Shown piece after piece: positions 8,716-16,945 of a DNA stretch of 64,000 nt (positions are counted from its first letter, which is position 1; every line of letters begins with the position of its first letter). Below the pieces are notes generated by a model. The model did no database searches. It was not told the origin of the DNA and worked only from the letters and a program-made list of their open reading frames with translations. A program made the translations under genes and the position numbers. Source of the DNA: Inquilinus limosus (GTDB lineage Bacteria > Pseudomonadota > Alphaproteobacteria > DSM-16000 > Inquilinaceae); NCBI RefSeq assembly GCF_002195995.1, contig NZ_NHON01000004.1:26816-90815 (forward strand). Direction: 5' to 3'.

Positions 8716-9558
8716 TCAGCCCTTCAGCCCAGTATGCGCCAACCCCTCGATGAACTGGCGCTGGGCGATGACGAAAACGATCAGCACCGGCAGCGCGGTC
8801 AGCGTCACCGCCGCCAGCTGGACGTTCCACATCGGGCCGCCATAGGCGTCCACATACTGGGTCAGCGCCTGCGGCAGGGTGAACTTGTCGGTCGAGGACA
8901 GGTAGACGATCGGCTCGAGATACAGGTTCCAGCTGTGCAGGAAAGTGAAGATGGCGACGGCGCCCAGCGCCGGGCGGGCCAGTGGCAGGGCGATGCGCCA
9001 GAACAGCCCGAACCGGCCGAGCCCGTCGATCCGCCCCGCCTCCTCCAGCTCCGGCGGCAGGGTGATGAAGAACTGGCGCATGATGAAGGTCGCCAGCACG
9101 CAGGGCGCGCCGAGGATCGGCACCAGGATCAGCGGCCAGTGGGTGTTGACCAAGCCGAGCCCCAGGAAGAAGCGGAACAGCGGCACGATCGTCACCTCGC
9201 TGGGCACCAGCAGCGCCAGCAGCACCACCATGAACACCAGGTTCTGGCCCGGGAAGCGGATCCGGGCGAAGGCGTAGCCGGCCAGCGAGGCCACCGCCAT
9301 CGTGCCGATCGTCACCACTGCGGCGATGTACAGGCTGTTCCAATACTGCAGGGCGAAGGGCTGCAGCGCGAACACCTGGGCATAGGCGTCGAGGTCGAGG
9401 CTGCGCGGCAGCAAAGCCGGCGGAAACGCGAAGATCTCCTGCACCGGCTTGAAGGAGGAGGTGACCATCCACCAGGTCGGGAAGACGAAGGGGATGGCCA
9501 GCACGCACATCAGCCCGTAGATCGCCAGCCGCGCGCGGGGGGTGAGCTCAGCTTTCAT
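8716..9558 (-). CDS. Sugar ABC importer permease, MalG type (second sugar importer)
   Basis: Inner-membrane permease, 280 residues, last gene of a minus-strand operon. Features include the MalG start (LAIPFVFPTWWMVTSSFKPVQEI), SLAGYAFARIRFPG (about residue 91), the EAA-type loop LEEAGRIDGLGRFGLFWRI (about residue 172) and the terminal FIEGLAHTGLKG. Its start overlaps the upstream permease by 11 bases. As with the first sugar importer, no ATPase gene is nearby. Confidence 0.94.
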   Translation of the reverse strand: MKAELTPRARLAIYGLMCVLAIPFVFPTWWMVTSSFKPVQEIFAFPPALLPRSLDLDAYAQVFALQPFALQYWNSLYIAAVVTIGTMAVASLAGYAFARIRFPGQNLVFMVVLLALLVPSEVTIVPLFRFFLGLGLVNTHWPLILVPILGAPCVLATFIMRQFFITLPPELEEAGRIDGLGRFGLFWRIALPLARPALGAVAIFTFLHSWNLYLEPIVYLSSTDKFTLPQALTQYVDAYGGPMWNVQLAAVTLTALPVLIVFVIAQRQFIEGLAHTGLKG

Positions 9559-10498
9559 GGAACACCCAGCGCCGGCGCAGCTGCCACTGCGCGAAGGTCA
9601 GCACCGCGACGATGGCGAACAGCAGCACGGCGAGCGCCGAGCCATAGCCGAAGGCGTGGAACTGGAAGGCCTGCTGGTAGAGGTAATAGACCAGCACGGT
9701 GGTCGAGATCCCCGGCCCGCCCTGGGTCAGCACCGCGATCTGGGCGAAGACCTGCAGCGACCCGACGATGGTGATGATCGAGGTCAGGAGGATGGTCGGG
9801 CTGATCAGCGGCAGGGTGATGCGGCGGAACTGGGCGAAGCGGCCGGCGCCCTCGATCCGCGCCGCCTCGTACAAGTCGCGCGGCACGGTCTGCAGCGCCG
9901 CCAGGAACAGCACCATGTTCAGCCCGACATTCTTGAACACCTGGACCACGATCACCGACAGCATCGCCGTGGCCTCGCCGCGCAGCCAGTTGGGCCCGGT
10001 GACGCCGAAGACCGCCAGGATGCCGTTGATGCCGCCATCCTTCTGCAACAGGAAGCCCCAGACGATGGTCCAGGCCACCAGCGACACCACGACAGGCGAG
10101 AAGAACAGCGCCCGGAACACCGTCATGCCGTGCAGCCGCTGGTTCAGCAGCACCGCCAGCAGCAGCGCCAGGCTGAGATTCAGCACCACCAGCCCGGCCG
10201 AGAACAGGGCGGTGGCGCCGAGCACGCCCGGCAGATCCGGGTCCTCCAGCAGCGCCCGGTAGTTGCCGTCGCCGACATAGTCGAAGCTGCCGGCCAGGAC
10301 ATTCCATTCGTGCAGGCTGTACCAGCCGACCAGCGCCAGCGGCATCAGCACGAACAGCGCGACACCCAGCAGCTGCGGCGCGACGAAGAGATAGCCGGCC
10401 AGGGCGTCGCGGCGGCGCAGCGTCCAGAACGGCGCCCGCGGGGCGGCGGCCTCCACGGTGTCGGCGGGGCCGGCCGTCATGGTGGAGGTCCGCGCCAT
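9548..10498 (-). CDS. Sugar ABC importer permease, MalF type (second sugar importer)
   Basis: Permease of 316 residues. I chose the ATG at 10498, two bases after the stop of the binding-protein gene, giving MARTSTMTAG then the first membrane segment AGYLFVAPQLLGVALFVLMP. The coupling loop LYEAARIEGAGRFAQFRRI is at about residues 209-227, followed by VLTQGGPGISTTVLVYYLYQ. The frame stays open far upstream inside the binding-protein gene, but that extension is an out-of-frame shadow. It is co-translated with the next permease. Confidence 0.93.
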   Translation of the reverse strand: MARTSTMTAGPADTVEAAAPRAPFWTLRRRDALAGYLFVAPQLLGVALFVLMPLALVGWYSLHEWNVLAGSFDYVGDGNYRALLEDPDLPGVLGATALFSAGLVVLNLSLALLLAVLLNQRLHGMTVFRALFFSPVVVSLVAWTIVWGFLLQKDGGINGILAVFGVTGPNWLRGEATAMLSVIVVQVFKNVGLNMVLFLAALQTVPRDLYEAARIEGAGRFAQFRRITLPLISPTILLTSIITIVGSLQVFAQIAVLTQGGPGISTTVLVYYLYQQAFQFHAFGYGSALAVLLFAIVAVLTFAQWQLRRRWVFHES

Positions 10499-10500
10499 CG

Positions 10501-11769
10501 TCAGCGCGCCAGCAGCGGCCGGATCCGGCCGCACACCGCCTTCAGCGCCGCGTCGATATCGGCGTCGGGCTGCCACAGCGCATCCAGCCCGGCCCGCACC
10601 ACCTGGGCGATCTGGGCATTGCCGGTGTGGCTGGGCTTCACCGCCCCGATCTCGATGCCGCGCACCACCACCGCCTGGATCTGCGCCGGCTTCAGCATCG
10701 GGTTGGCCTTGGCCAGCAGGTCGACGACGAGCTGGCTCTTGCGCGGCGGCGGGAAGAACTGCGCCAGCCTGGCCGAATTCTCCGGATTTGTCAGGAAGGC
10801 CAGGAAGGACGCCGCGGCCTGCGCGTTGGCCCCGGCCTTGAACACGCCGATGCCGGCCTGGCCGATCACGGCATATTCGCCGGCCGGCCCCTTGGGCAGC
10901 GGCACCAGGTCCCAGGCGAAGGCGCCGTCCTTCAGCAGGGCCGCGCGGCTGATCTGGGTGATGGTCATGGCGGCGTCGCCGGCGAAGAAATCGGCCGGCG
11001 CGCCCGGGCCGGGCATGGCCTGGTCGGTGAACACCGCCTTGTGCAGGAAGCGCATCGCTTCCGCCATCGCCGGCTGGTCGAAGCCGCAGGCCTTGCCGTC
11101 GGCGCTCCAGGGTGCCGCGCCCCAGCCGTTCCACACGGTGGCCAGGTTGTCCCACAGCTTGTAGTCGAAATCGCGCACCACCAGCCCGGCCTTGCCGGTC
11201 TTGGCATGGACCGCGGCGGCATCGGCGACGGCGTTGTCCCAGCTCCACTCCCCGGCCGCGATCCGCTCCGCCGGCGGCTTCACCCCCGCCTGCTTCATCA
11301 GGTCGAGATTGACGAAGACGCCGAAGGGCGAGGTCGAGAGCGGATAGGCGTAGAGCGCGTCGTCGCGGCGCCACAGCGCGGTGGCGCTGGGCAGGAGGTC
11401 GTCATAGCCGTAGCCCGGCGTCGCCCGCAGCACATCCTGCAGCGGCAGCAGCACGCCGGAGGAGACGAAATCCGGCGCCGAATTCTCGAAGATCCAGGCC
11501 AGGTCCGGGGCGTTGCCGCCGGCGATCTGGGTGGTCAGCGCCGTGGTGTAGCCGTCGAAGGGCAGCGTCTCGAAGGTGATCGACGCCACCTCCGGATGGG
11601 CCTTGCGGTAGGCGGCGGCGATGCCGTCCAGCAGTTGCAGATGGGCCTTGTTGCCTGTCCAGACCGTCATACGGAGGGCGACGCCCTCCGCACGGGCTGG
11701 GCCGCCGAGGGCCGCGGCGGCCAGCAGGCCGGCCGCGGCGGCGGCAAAGATGCGGCGTCCGAGCATCAT
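10501..11769 (-). CDS. Family 1 (CUT1) sugar ABC importer binding protein (second sugar importer)
   Basis: Solute-binding protein of 422 residues with a Sec signal peptide (MMLGRRIFAAAAAGLLAAAA then ALGGPARAEG). Family features are YRKAHPEVASITFETLPFDG, ALTTQIAGGNAPDLAWIFEN (about residue 78), the substrate-cleft region YAYPLSTSPFGVFVNLDLMK, and the late FLTNPENSARLAQFFPPPRKS. A second ATG three bases in is equally possible; a GGGGAGGA ribosome site precedes both. It follows the FAD oxidoreductase by 45 bp and is two bases from the first permease. Confidence 0.93.
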   Translation of the reverse strand: MMLGRRIFAAAAAGLLAAAALGGPARAEGVALRMTVWTGNKAHLQLLDGIAAAYRKAHPEVASITFETLPFDGYTTALTTQIAGGNAPDLAWIFENSAPDFVSSGVLLPLQDVLRATPGYGYDDLLPSATALWRRDDALYAYPLSTSPFGVFVNLDLMKQAGVKPPAERIAAGEWSWDNAVADAAAVHAKTGKAGLVVRDFDYKLWDNLATVWNGWGAAPWSADGKACGFDQPAMAEAMRFLHKAVFTDQAMPGPGAPADFFAGDAAMTITQISRAALLKDGAFAWDLVPLPKGPAGEYAVIGQAGIGVFKAGANAQAAASFLAFLTNPENSARLAQFFPPPRKSQLVVDLLAKANPMLKPAQIQAVVVRGIEIGAVKPSHTGNAQIAQVVRAGLDALWQPDADIDAALKAVCGRIRPLLAR

Positions 11770-11814
11770 GGCATCCTCCCCTGTTGTTTGTTCGAACGGT
11801 TCTCCGGCCGCCGG

Positions 11815-13428
11815 TCAGTAGCCGACGACCTCCGGCCAGTGCAGCTCGACCCCCTGCCCCTCCAGCCGCGCCTGGAAGGCGGCCAGCCGGTCCGGCCGGG
11901 CCCGCACCGCGCGCGGCGGCAGGTCGTGCTGCAGGCACCAGGCGGCGAGATGGCCCGCCACCTCGCCGATGTTCCATTCCACCGGGTGCAGCCGGTAGCA
12001 GCCATTGGTGATGTGGGTGGTGCCGATCGCCTTGCCGGCCGGCAGCAGGTTCTCGATCCGCCGCGGCAGCAGGGCGCCGAGCGGGATCTCGAACGGGCAG
12101 GACCCGACATCGATGTAGTTGTCGCCGCCGGTCGAGGGGTGCAGGTCGATCCGGTACATGCCGACGCCGACCGAGTCGCGGTAGCGCATGGCCCCGCGCG
12201 CGCCGCGCACCGCCAGCGACAGATCCTGCTCCACCACCGTGTACTCGGCCCGGATGCGGCGGGATTCGCGGATGTAGGGCGCCTGGGCCAGGCCGTCGAG
12301 CGTGCCGGTGACATCGCTGCGCAGCCTGAGGCCCGGGAAGCCCGTGCCGCCGTCCGGCCGCGGCGCCTCGGTCTGCAGCCAGTACAGGACGCAGCGCGAC
12401 AGCTCGGCCGCGCCGGCCAAATGGCGCTGCGCCTCCGCCTCCGGCACCTCGAACACCGGCCCCTCGAAATAGTCGATCATCGGCCAGTTCACGAGGGTGA
12501 TGTCGCTACCATAGGCGCCGCCGGTGAAGTTGCGGCGGGCGGCGATGCGCCGGAAGGTCCAGAGGTTGCCGTCGCCCGGGTTCAGCCGCTGGTCGGCATT
12601 CACCGCCAGCGGGTCGTCATCCGGGTTCGGGGTGAAGCTGCGCCCGACGATCTCCAGCGTGCGCGGATGCGGCGACTTCCAGCCCAGCAGCGGGCCGCCC
12701 CAGAACTCCGGCCGGTAGTCGCGCCAGAAGGCGTAGTTCGCCGGCCGGTCTCCGACATGGTTGCCGTCGACATGGTCGAGGGCGAAGCAGATCGACACCG
12801 CCTGCATGTTCAGCGGCTGGGCGGCCCAGGGCGCGCTCGGCTCCCCGGTCTCGCTGCGGGATTCGAAGCCGGTGACGTATTCGGTGCCGGTCAGCGGCAG
12901 CAGCGCCCCGGTCTCGGTCGCGTCCAGCACGTAGCGGCCGGAGGCGACGATGTCCGGCCCGCCATCGCGATGGGCCAGCCGGATGGCGCGCACCCGGTCG
13001 CCGTCGATATCCGCGGCCACCGGCCGGTAGGGCTGCAACACCTTGAGGCGGCCGGAGCCGCGCCAGGGCGCCAGCATCGCCTCGATCACCGCCAGGCCGA
13101 CCCGCGGCTCGTGGCACAGCCGGCTGACCCAGCCGGCGCCGGGGTTCAGGTCGCGCCAGGCCCGGGCGCCCTCGGTCAGCGGATAGTGCCGGCGGTAGTG
13201 CTCGCGGATGCCGTCGCGCAGCGCCCGGTAGCTGGCGGTGGCGCCGAAGCGCTCGATCCAGGAATGCTCGTCGGGCGGCACCGCCTGGCTGGTCAGCTGG
13301 CCGCCCAGCCAGTCATACTCCTCGGTCAGGATCACCGAGCGGCCGGACCTGAGCGACGCCAACGCTGCCGCGACGCCGCCCAGGCCGCCCCCCACCACCA
13401 GCACATCCGCATCGAATTCGAGGGTCAA
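11815..13428 (-). CDS. FAD-dependent oxidoreductase (FAD_oxidored family) in a sugar-importer operon
   Basis: Flavoprotein of 537 residues. The N-terminal dinucleotide-binding motif is DVLVVGGGLGGVAAALASLR (residues 8-27) and the second FAD contact YVLDATETGALLPLTG is at about residue 166. The C-terminal NLLPAGKAIGTTHITNGCYRLH matches the PF12831-type family often found in carbohydrate operons, whose substrates are largely unknown. No signal peptide is visible. The start is a TTG whose last bases overlap the stop of the preceding LacI gene (TTGA), preceded by GGAAGGGG, and the FAD motif begins too early for any later start. It probably oxidises the imported sugar or a derivative (inference). 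Confidence 0.85.
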   Translation of the reverse strand: MTLEFDADVLVVGGGLGGVAAALASLRSGRSVILTEEYDWLGGQLTSQAVPPDEHSWIERFGATASYRALRDGIREHYRRHYPLTEGARAWRDLNPGAGWVSRLCHEPRVGLAVIEAMLAPWRGSGRLKVLQPYRPVAADIDGDRVRAIRLAHRDGGPDIVASGRYVLDATETGALLPLTGTEYVTGFESRSETGEPSAPWAAQPLNMQAVSICFALDHVDGNHVGDRPANYAFWRDYRPEFWGGPLLGWKSPHPRTLEIVGRSFTPNPDDDPLAVNADQRLNPGDGNLWTFRRIAARRNFTGGAYGSDITLVNWPMIDYFEGPVFEVPEAEAQRHLAGAAELSRCVLYWLQTEAPRPDGGTGFPGLRLRSDVTGTLDGLAQAPYIRESRRIRAEYTVVEQDLSLAVRGARGAMRYRDSVGVGMYRIDLHPSTGGDNYIDVGSCPFEIPLGALLPRRIENLLPAGKAIGTTHITNGCYRLHPVEWNIGEVAGHLAAWCLQHDLPPRAVRARPDRLAAFQARLEGQGVELHWPEVVGY

Positions 13429-14477
13429 TTCCGCCGCCCCTTCCGCTTGTCCGGTACCGGGCCGAGGGTCTGCCCCCCGGCCAGCTCGCAGGGCAGCAGC
13501 CGCTGCCGCCCGTCCTCCTGCCCGCCCATCACCAGGGTCAGGATCTCGACCGCCTGCCGCCCCATCTCCTCGCGCGGAATGCGGAAGCAGGTGAAGGCGA
13601 TCTCGCTGGCGACCGGCCGCGTCGGGTTGCCCAGCGCGATCAGCGACAGGTCGTCCGGCACCGCCACGCCGCGGTCGCGCGCCGCCCGCTCCAGCACCAC
13701 CGCATCGGCCTGGTCCTCGACCAGCGCCACGGTGGCGCCGGCGCGCAGCAGCCGGTCGACCAGTTCCCCCGGATCGTCGCCCAGGCCGGGCTCGTGGATC
13801 GTCTCCGCCCCCGCCTCCTCGACCCCGGCGCGGAAGCCGGCCCAGCGGTCGTCGGAGGATTCGGCGCCGGCGGCCGGGCCGATGAAGGCGAGGCGGCGGT
13901 GGCCGAGCGCCGCGGCCTGCCGCACCAGCGCCGTGGTGGCCGTGGCGTAGTCGGCGCCGACATAGGGCACCGGGCCGCCGGCATCCTCGCGGCGGCCGAT
14001 GGCGACGAAGGGGTAGCGGCCGGCCACCAGCCGCGCCAGCTCGTCCCGGTCCAGCGTCCGGCCCAGCAGGATGCAGCCATCGGCCAGGCGCAGCCGGTTG
14101 TTCTCGTGGAAGATCCGGCGGCGCCCGTCCTGCACCGGCGCGCTGGTGAACAGCAGCAGGTCGTAGCCGAACCGCTCCGCCGCCCCTTCGATGCCGAGCA
14201 GGAAGGGCGTGTAGAAATCGGCCTGCAGCGTCGGGAACACCGGCTCATAGGTGAACACCCCGAGCAGGTGGTTGCGCCGCCCGACCAGCCTCTGCGCCGC
14301 CGGGTCGGCGACATAGCCGGTGGCGCGGATCACCTCCAGCACCCGTTCGCGCGTCTCCAGCGGGATCCGGGCCGAGCCGTCGTCGCGCCGGTTGAGCACG
14401 AGCGACACCGTCGCCTGGCTGACCCCCGCCAGCCTGGCGATGTCCCGCTGCGTCAGTCGAACGCCCTCCCCCGACAT
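13425..14477 (-). CDS. LacI-family transcriptional repressor (second sugar importer)
   Basis: Repressor of 350 residues. The ATG at 14477 places the helix-turn-helix at LTQRDIARLAGVSQATVSLV (residues 8-27), followed by LNRRDDGSARIPLETRERVL and the hinge AQRLVGRRNHLLGVFTYEPV. The ligand core contains LGHRRLAFIGPAAG and DLSLIALGNPTRP. The track-length frame starts 60 bp upstream, but that would overrun the operator. It is first in the operon with the FAD oxidoreductase and importer, and a perfect palindrome sits 12 bp upstream of its start, so it is probably autoregulated. Confidence 0.93.
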   Translation of the reverse strand: MSGEGVRLTQRDIARLAGVSQATVSLVLNRRDDGSARIPLETRERVLEVIRATGYVADPAAQRLVGRRNHLLGVFTYEPVFPTLQADFYTPFLLGIEGAAERFGYDLLLFTSAPVQDGRRRIFHENNRLRLADGCILLGRTLDRDELARLVAGRYPFVAIGRREDAGGPVPYVGADYATATTALVRQAAALGHRRLAFIGPAAGAESSDDRWAGFRAGVEEAGAETIHEPGLGDDPGELVDRLLRAGATVALVEDQADAVVLERAARDRGVAVPDDLSLIALGNPTRPVASEIAFTCFRIPREEMGRQAVEILTLVMGGQEDGRQRLLPCELAGGQTLGPVPDKRKGRRN

Positions 14478-14488
14478 CGTCCATCCCT

Positions 14489-14504
14489 GATAATACGTAT
14501 TATC
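14489..14504. promoter_or_regulatory. Candidate LacI-family operator, perfect 16-bp palindrome
   Basis: GATAATACGTATTATC is a perfect palindrome with a central CG, 11 bp upstream of the LacI start codon at 14477 and in an AT-rich patch that stands out from the surrounding GC-rich DNA. It is probably the operator controlling the minus-strand FAD oxidoreductase/sugar-importer operon. Confidence 0.7.
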
Positions 14505-14622
14505 GCGACGATAACGGCATCTGGGACGGCTGGTCAACCCTGCCTGGCCCCATCGCCGGCCCCGGGGAGCGGCAAATATTCCTCAATTATCCAAAGTGAA
14601 ATGTCAGATTCAGCTTGTGAGA

Positions 14623-14639
14623 TGTCACGTACAATGACA
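14623..14639. promoter_or_regulatory. Candidate GntR-type operator TGTCA-N7-TGACA
   Basis: An inverted repeat, TGTCA and TGACA spaced by seven bases, lies 10 bp before the GntR start at 14650; a further TGTCA occurs at 14602-14606. The position fits autoregulation of the peptide-importer operon, but the motif is short. Confidence 0.4.
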
Positions 14640-14649
14640 CGCTCACGAT

Positions 14650-15441
14650 ATGTACGATCATTCCTCGCCCTTCGCCCTGGCGCGCACGCCGGGCGCCGAG
14701 CCGAAGTCGGCCTTCGCGCTGAAGCGGCTGCGCCGCGCCGTGATCGAATGCGAGCTGCGGCCGGGAACGGATTGCTCGGAACCTGATCTGGCCCGATGCT
14801 TCGGCCTGGGCCGGGCGGCCGTGCGCACCGCCCTCACCACCCTGGCCGCCGAAGGGCTGGTCGCGGTCGAGCCGCGCCGCGGCTGGCGGGTGGCACCGGT
14901 CACCGGCGCGCTGATCGGCGACGTGATCCGCGCCCGCCAGGCGCTGGAGCCCGGCCTGGCCGAGCTGCGGCTGACGGCCGACGCCGCCGCCGGGCTGACG
15001 GCGCTGACCCGCATGGGCATGGCGCTGCAGGGGCGGGAGGACCGCCAGGCCCTGGTGACGCTGCGCGCCGCCGACCGCCAGATCCTGGACCGGCTGGCGG
15101 CCCTGGCCGGCGGGCTGGTCGGGCGCTGGCTGGACGAGGCGTGGAACCAGGCGGACCGGATCGCGGCCTTCTTCGACCTCGCCGGGCGGCATCACCGGCC
15201 GCCGGGGCGCGAGGCGCTGGTCGCCGCCTTGGCCGCCGGCGACGCCGCGGCGGCCCGGCACGAGATCACGGCCGCACTGACGGCCTTCCAGGACTTCGCC
15301 ACCGCCGCCCTGCTGTCCCTGCCCTCCTCGCTCGAGGTGGCCGGGGCGAAGCAGGACCGGCGGCGGCGACAAACCGGACCGGATGCGACGACGCCACAGG
15401 CGCGTCCGCACCGGCCGCACCAACAGGGGGACATCACATGA
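14650..15441 (+). CDS. GntR-family (FadR/VanR subfamily-like) transcriptional regulator
   Basis: Regulator of 263 residues. The winged helix is near the N-terminus (ALKRLRRAVIECELRPG, then SEPDLARCFGLGRAAVRTAL and LAAEGLVAVEPRRGWRVAPV, about residues 23-80). A helical ligand domain follows (VIRARQALEPGLAELRL) with AADRQILDRLAALAGG and a helix rich in alanine near AALAAGDAAAARHEI. It is first in a plus-strand operon and its stop overlaps the next gene's ATG (ATGA), so it is co-translated with the peptide-binding protein. The last about 40 residues are charged, low-complexity and probably disordered. Confidence 0.88.
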   Translation: MYDHSSPFALARTPGAEPKSAFALKRLRRAVIECELRPGTDCSEPDLARCFGLGRAAVRTALTTLAAEGLVAVEPRRGWRVAPVTGALIGDVIRARQALEPGLAELRLTADAAAGLTALTRMGMALQGREDRQALVTLRAADRQILDRLAALAGGLVGRWLDEAWNQADRIAAFFDLAGRHHRPPGREALVAALAAGDAAAARHEITAALTAFQDFATAALLSLPSSLEVAGAKQDRRRRQTGPDATTPQARPHRPHQQGDIT

Positions 15442-16943
15442 CGCAGAACAGATGGCTCGGCGCGGCCCTGGGTGTCGCGCTCGGGGCGATGATGCTGGCG
15501 GCGGCCCCGGCCATGGCCAAGGACCGGCTCACCGTCGACCTGGTGAACGAGCCGTCGTCGCTGGACCCGCAGCTGCAATGGAATCCGGACAGCTACTACG
15601 TCTACCGCAACATCTTCGACAACCTGGTCACCCGCGACGACAAGGGCGAGATCGTCCCGCAGGTGGCGACGTCCTGGAAATACCTCTCGGACACCGAGAT
15701 CGAGTTCCAGATCCGCGACGACATCACCTTCCATGACGGCAGCAAGCTGACGGCCGAGGATGTCGCCTTCAGCATCCGCCGCATCACCGACCCGAAATTC
15801 GCCAGCCCGCAGTTGGGCCAGTTCAACAAGATCACCGGCGCCGAGGCGACCGGCCCGACCACCGTCCGGGTGAAGACCGACGGCCCCTACCCGGCCCTGC
15901 TGGCGCAGCTGGTGAAGCTGTCGATCGTGCCGAAGCATGTGGTCGAGGCGGTGGGCAACGATGCCTTCAACCTGAAGCCGGTCGGCAGCGGGCCCTACAA
16001 GTTCGACAGCTGGCAGCGCGGCGTCGCCGTCACCCTGACCCGCAATGACGCCTATTGGGGCACCAAGGGACCGTTCCAGACCGCGGTGTTCCGCGCCGTG
16101 CCCGACGCCGCCACCCGCGTCGCCGACCTGCAGGCCGGCACCGCCGACCTGGTGGTGACGCTGGACAGCGACCTCGCCGCGCAGATCCAGGGCTCCGACA
16201 AGGTCAAGCCGCTGGTGGTGCTGACCGAGCGCGTGGCCTATCTACGGCTGAACCCGATGAACCCGCCTTTCAACAACCTCAAGCTGCGCCAGGCCGTGGC
16301 CTATGCCATCGACAAGCAGGGCCTGACCGAGGGCATCCTGGGCGGCTACGACAAGCCGGTGGCGGAGTTGCTGACCCCTGCCCATGTCGGCTGGACCGAG
16401 GGCATCGAGGGCTTTCCCTACGATCCGGAGAAGGCCAAGGCCCTGGTGGCCGAGGCCGGCGACGCGGCGAAGGTGGAGGCCGAGCTGTCCACCGCCCCGG
16501 TCTACGACCAGCGCATCGTCCAGGCGGTGCAGCAGCAGCTGACCGAGGTCGGGATCAAGGTGAAGATCACCATGACCGACATGGCCAGCTACCTGAAGCG
16601 GTCGCAGGGCAAGCCGGAGGAAGGCGCCAGCATCACCTTCGGCCGCTGGTCCTGCGCCTGCCAGGATGCCGACGGCGTGCTGTTCCCCCTGCTGCACAGC
16701 AGCAGCGGCTGGTCGAACTTCCGCAACGCCGAGGTCGACCGCCTGCTGGTCGAGGCACGCTCGACCCTGGACCAGGCAACCCGGCTGGACCGCTACGCCC
16801 AGGTGAACAGGATCGTCGCCACCGAGGTGCCGGCCCTGCCGCTGTACCAGGCGGCGATCATCTACGGCGCGGCCAAGGGGCTGAACTGGCAGCCGACGCC
16901 GAATGAGAGCCTGTTCCTGAACCGCATGTCCTGGACAGACTGA
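15438..16943 (+). CDS. Family 5 (peptide/nickel-type) ABC importer binding protein, copy 1
   Basis: Periplasmic DppA/OppA-like protein of 501 residues with a Sec signal peptide ending AAAPAMAKDR. Family features are VNEPSSLDPQLQWNPDSYYV (about residue 36), the domain start ITFHDGSKLTAEDVAFSIRR, PVGSGPYKFDSWQRG (about 190), LRQAVAYAIDKQGL (about 291) and the C-terminal TEVPALPLYQAAIIYG. An unusual SCACQDADG motif near residue 412 is shared with its neighbour. It is the first of two tandem paralogues, three bases apart. The ligand is unknown; the rest of the operon suggests a gamma-glutamyl or N-acylated compound (inference). Confidence 0.93.
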   Translation: MTQNRWLGAALGVALGAMMLAAAPAMAKDRLTVDLVNEPSSLDPQLQWNPDSYYVYRNIFDNLVTRDDKGEIVPQVATSWKYLSDTEIEFQIRDDITFHDGSKLTAEDVAFSIRRITDPKFASPQLGQFNKITGAEATGPTTVRVKTDGPYPALLAQLVKLSIVPKHVVEAVGNDAFNLKPVGSGPYKFDSWQRGVAVTLTRNDAYWGTKGPFQTAVFRAVPDAATRVADLQAGTADLVVTLDSDLAAQIQGSDKVKPLVVLTERVAYLRLNPMNPPFNNLKLRQAVAYAIDKQGLTEGILGGYDKPVAELLTPAHVGWTEGIEGFPYDPEKAKALVAEAGDAAKVEAELSTAPVYDQRIVQAVQQQLTEVGIKVKITMTDMASYLKRSQGKPEEGASITFGRWSCACQDADGVLFPLLHSSSGWSNFRNAEVDRLLVEARSTLDQATRLDRYAQVNRIVATEVPALPLYQAAIIYGAAKGLNWQPTPNESLFLNRMSWTD

Positions 16944-16945
16944 CC

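Noticed and set aside
9548..11374. A 608-codon minus-strand frame that looks like a permease fused to an N-terminal extension
   Set aside because: The first half is the shadow of the binding-protein gene in another frame; the permease has its own ATG at 10498, two bases after the binding-protein stop.
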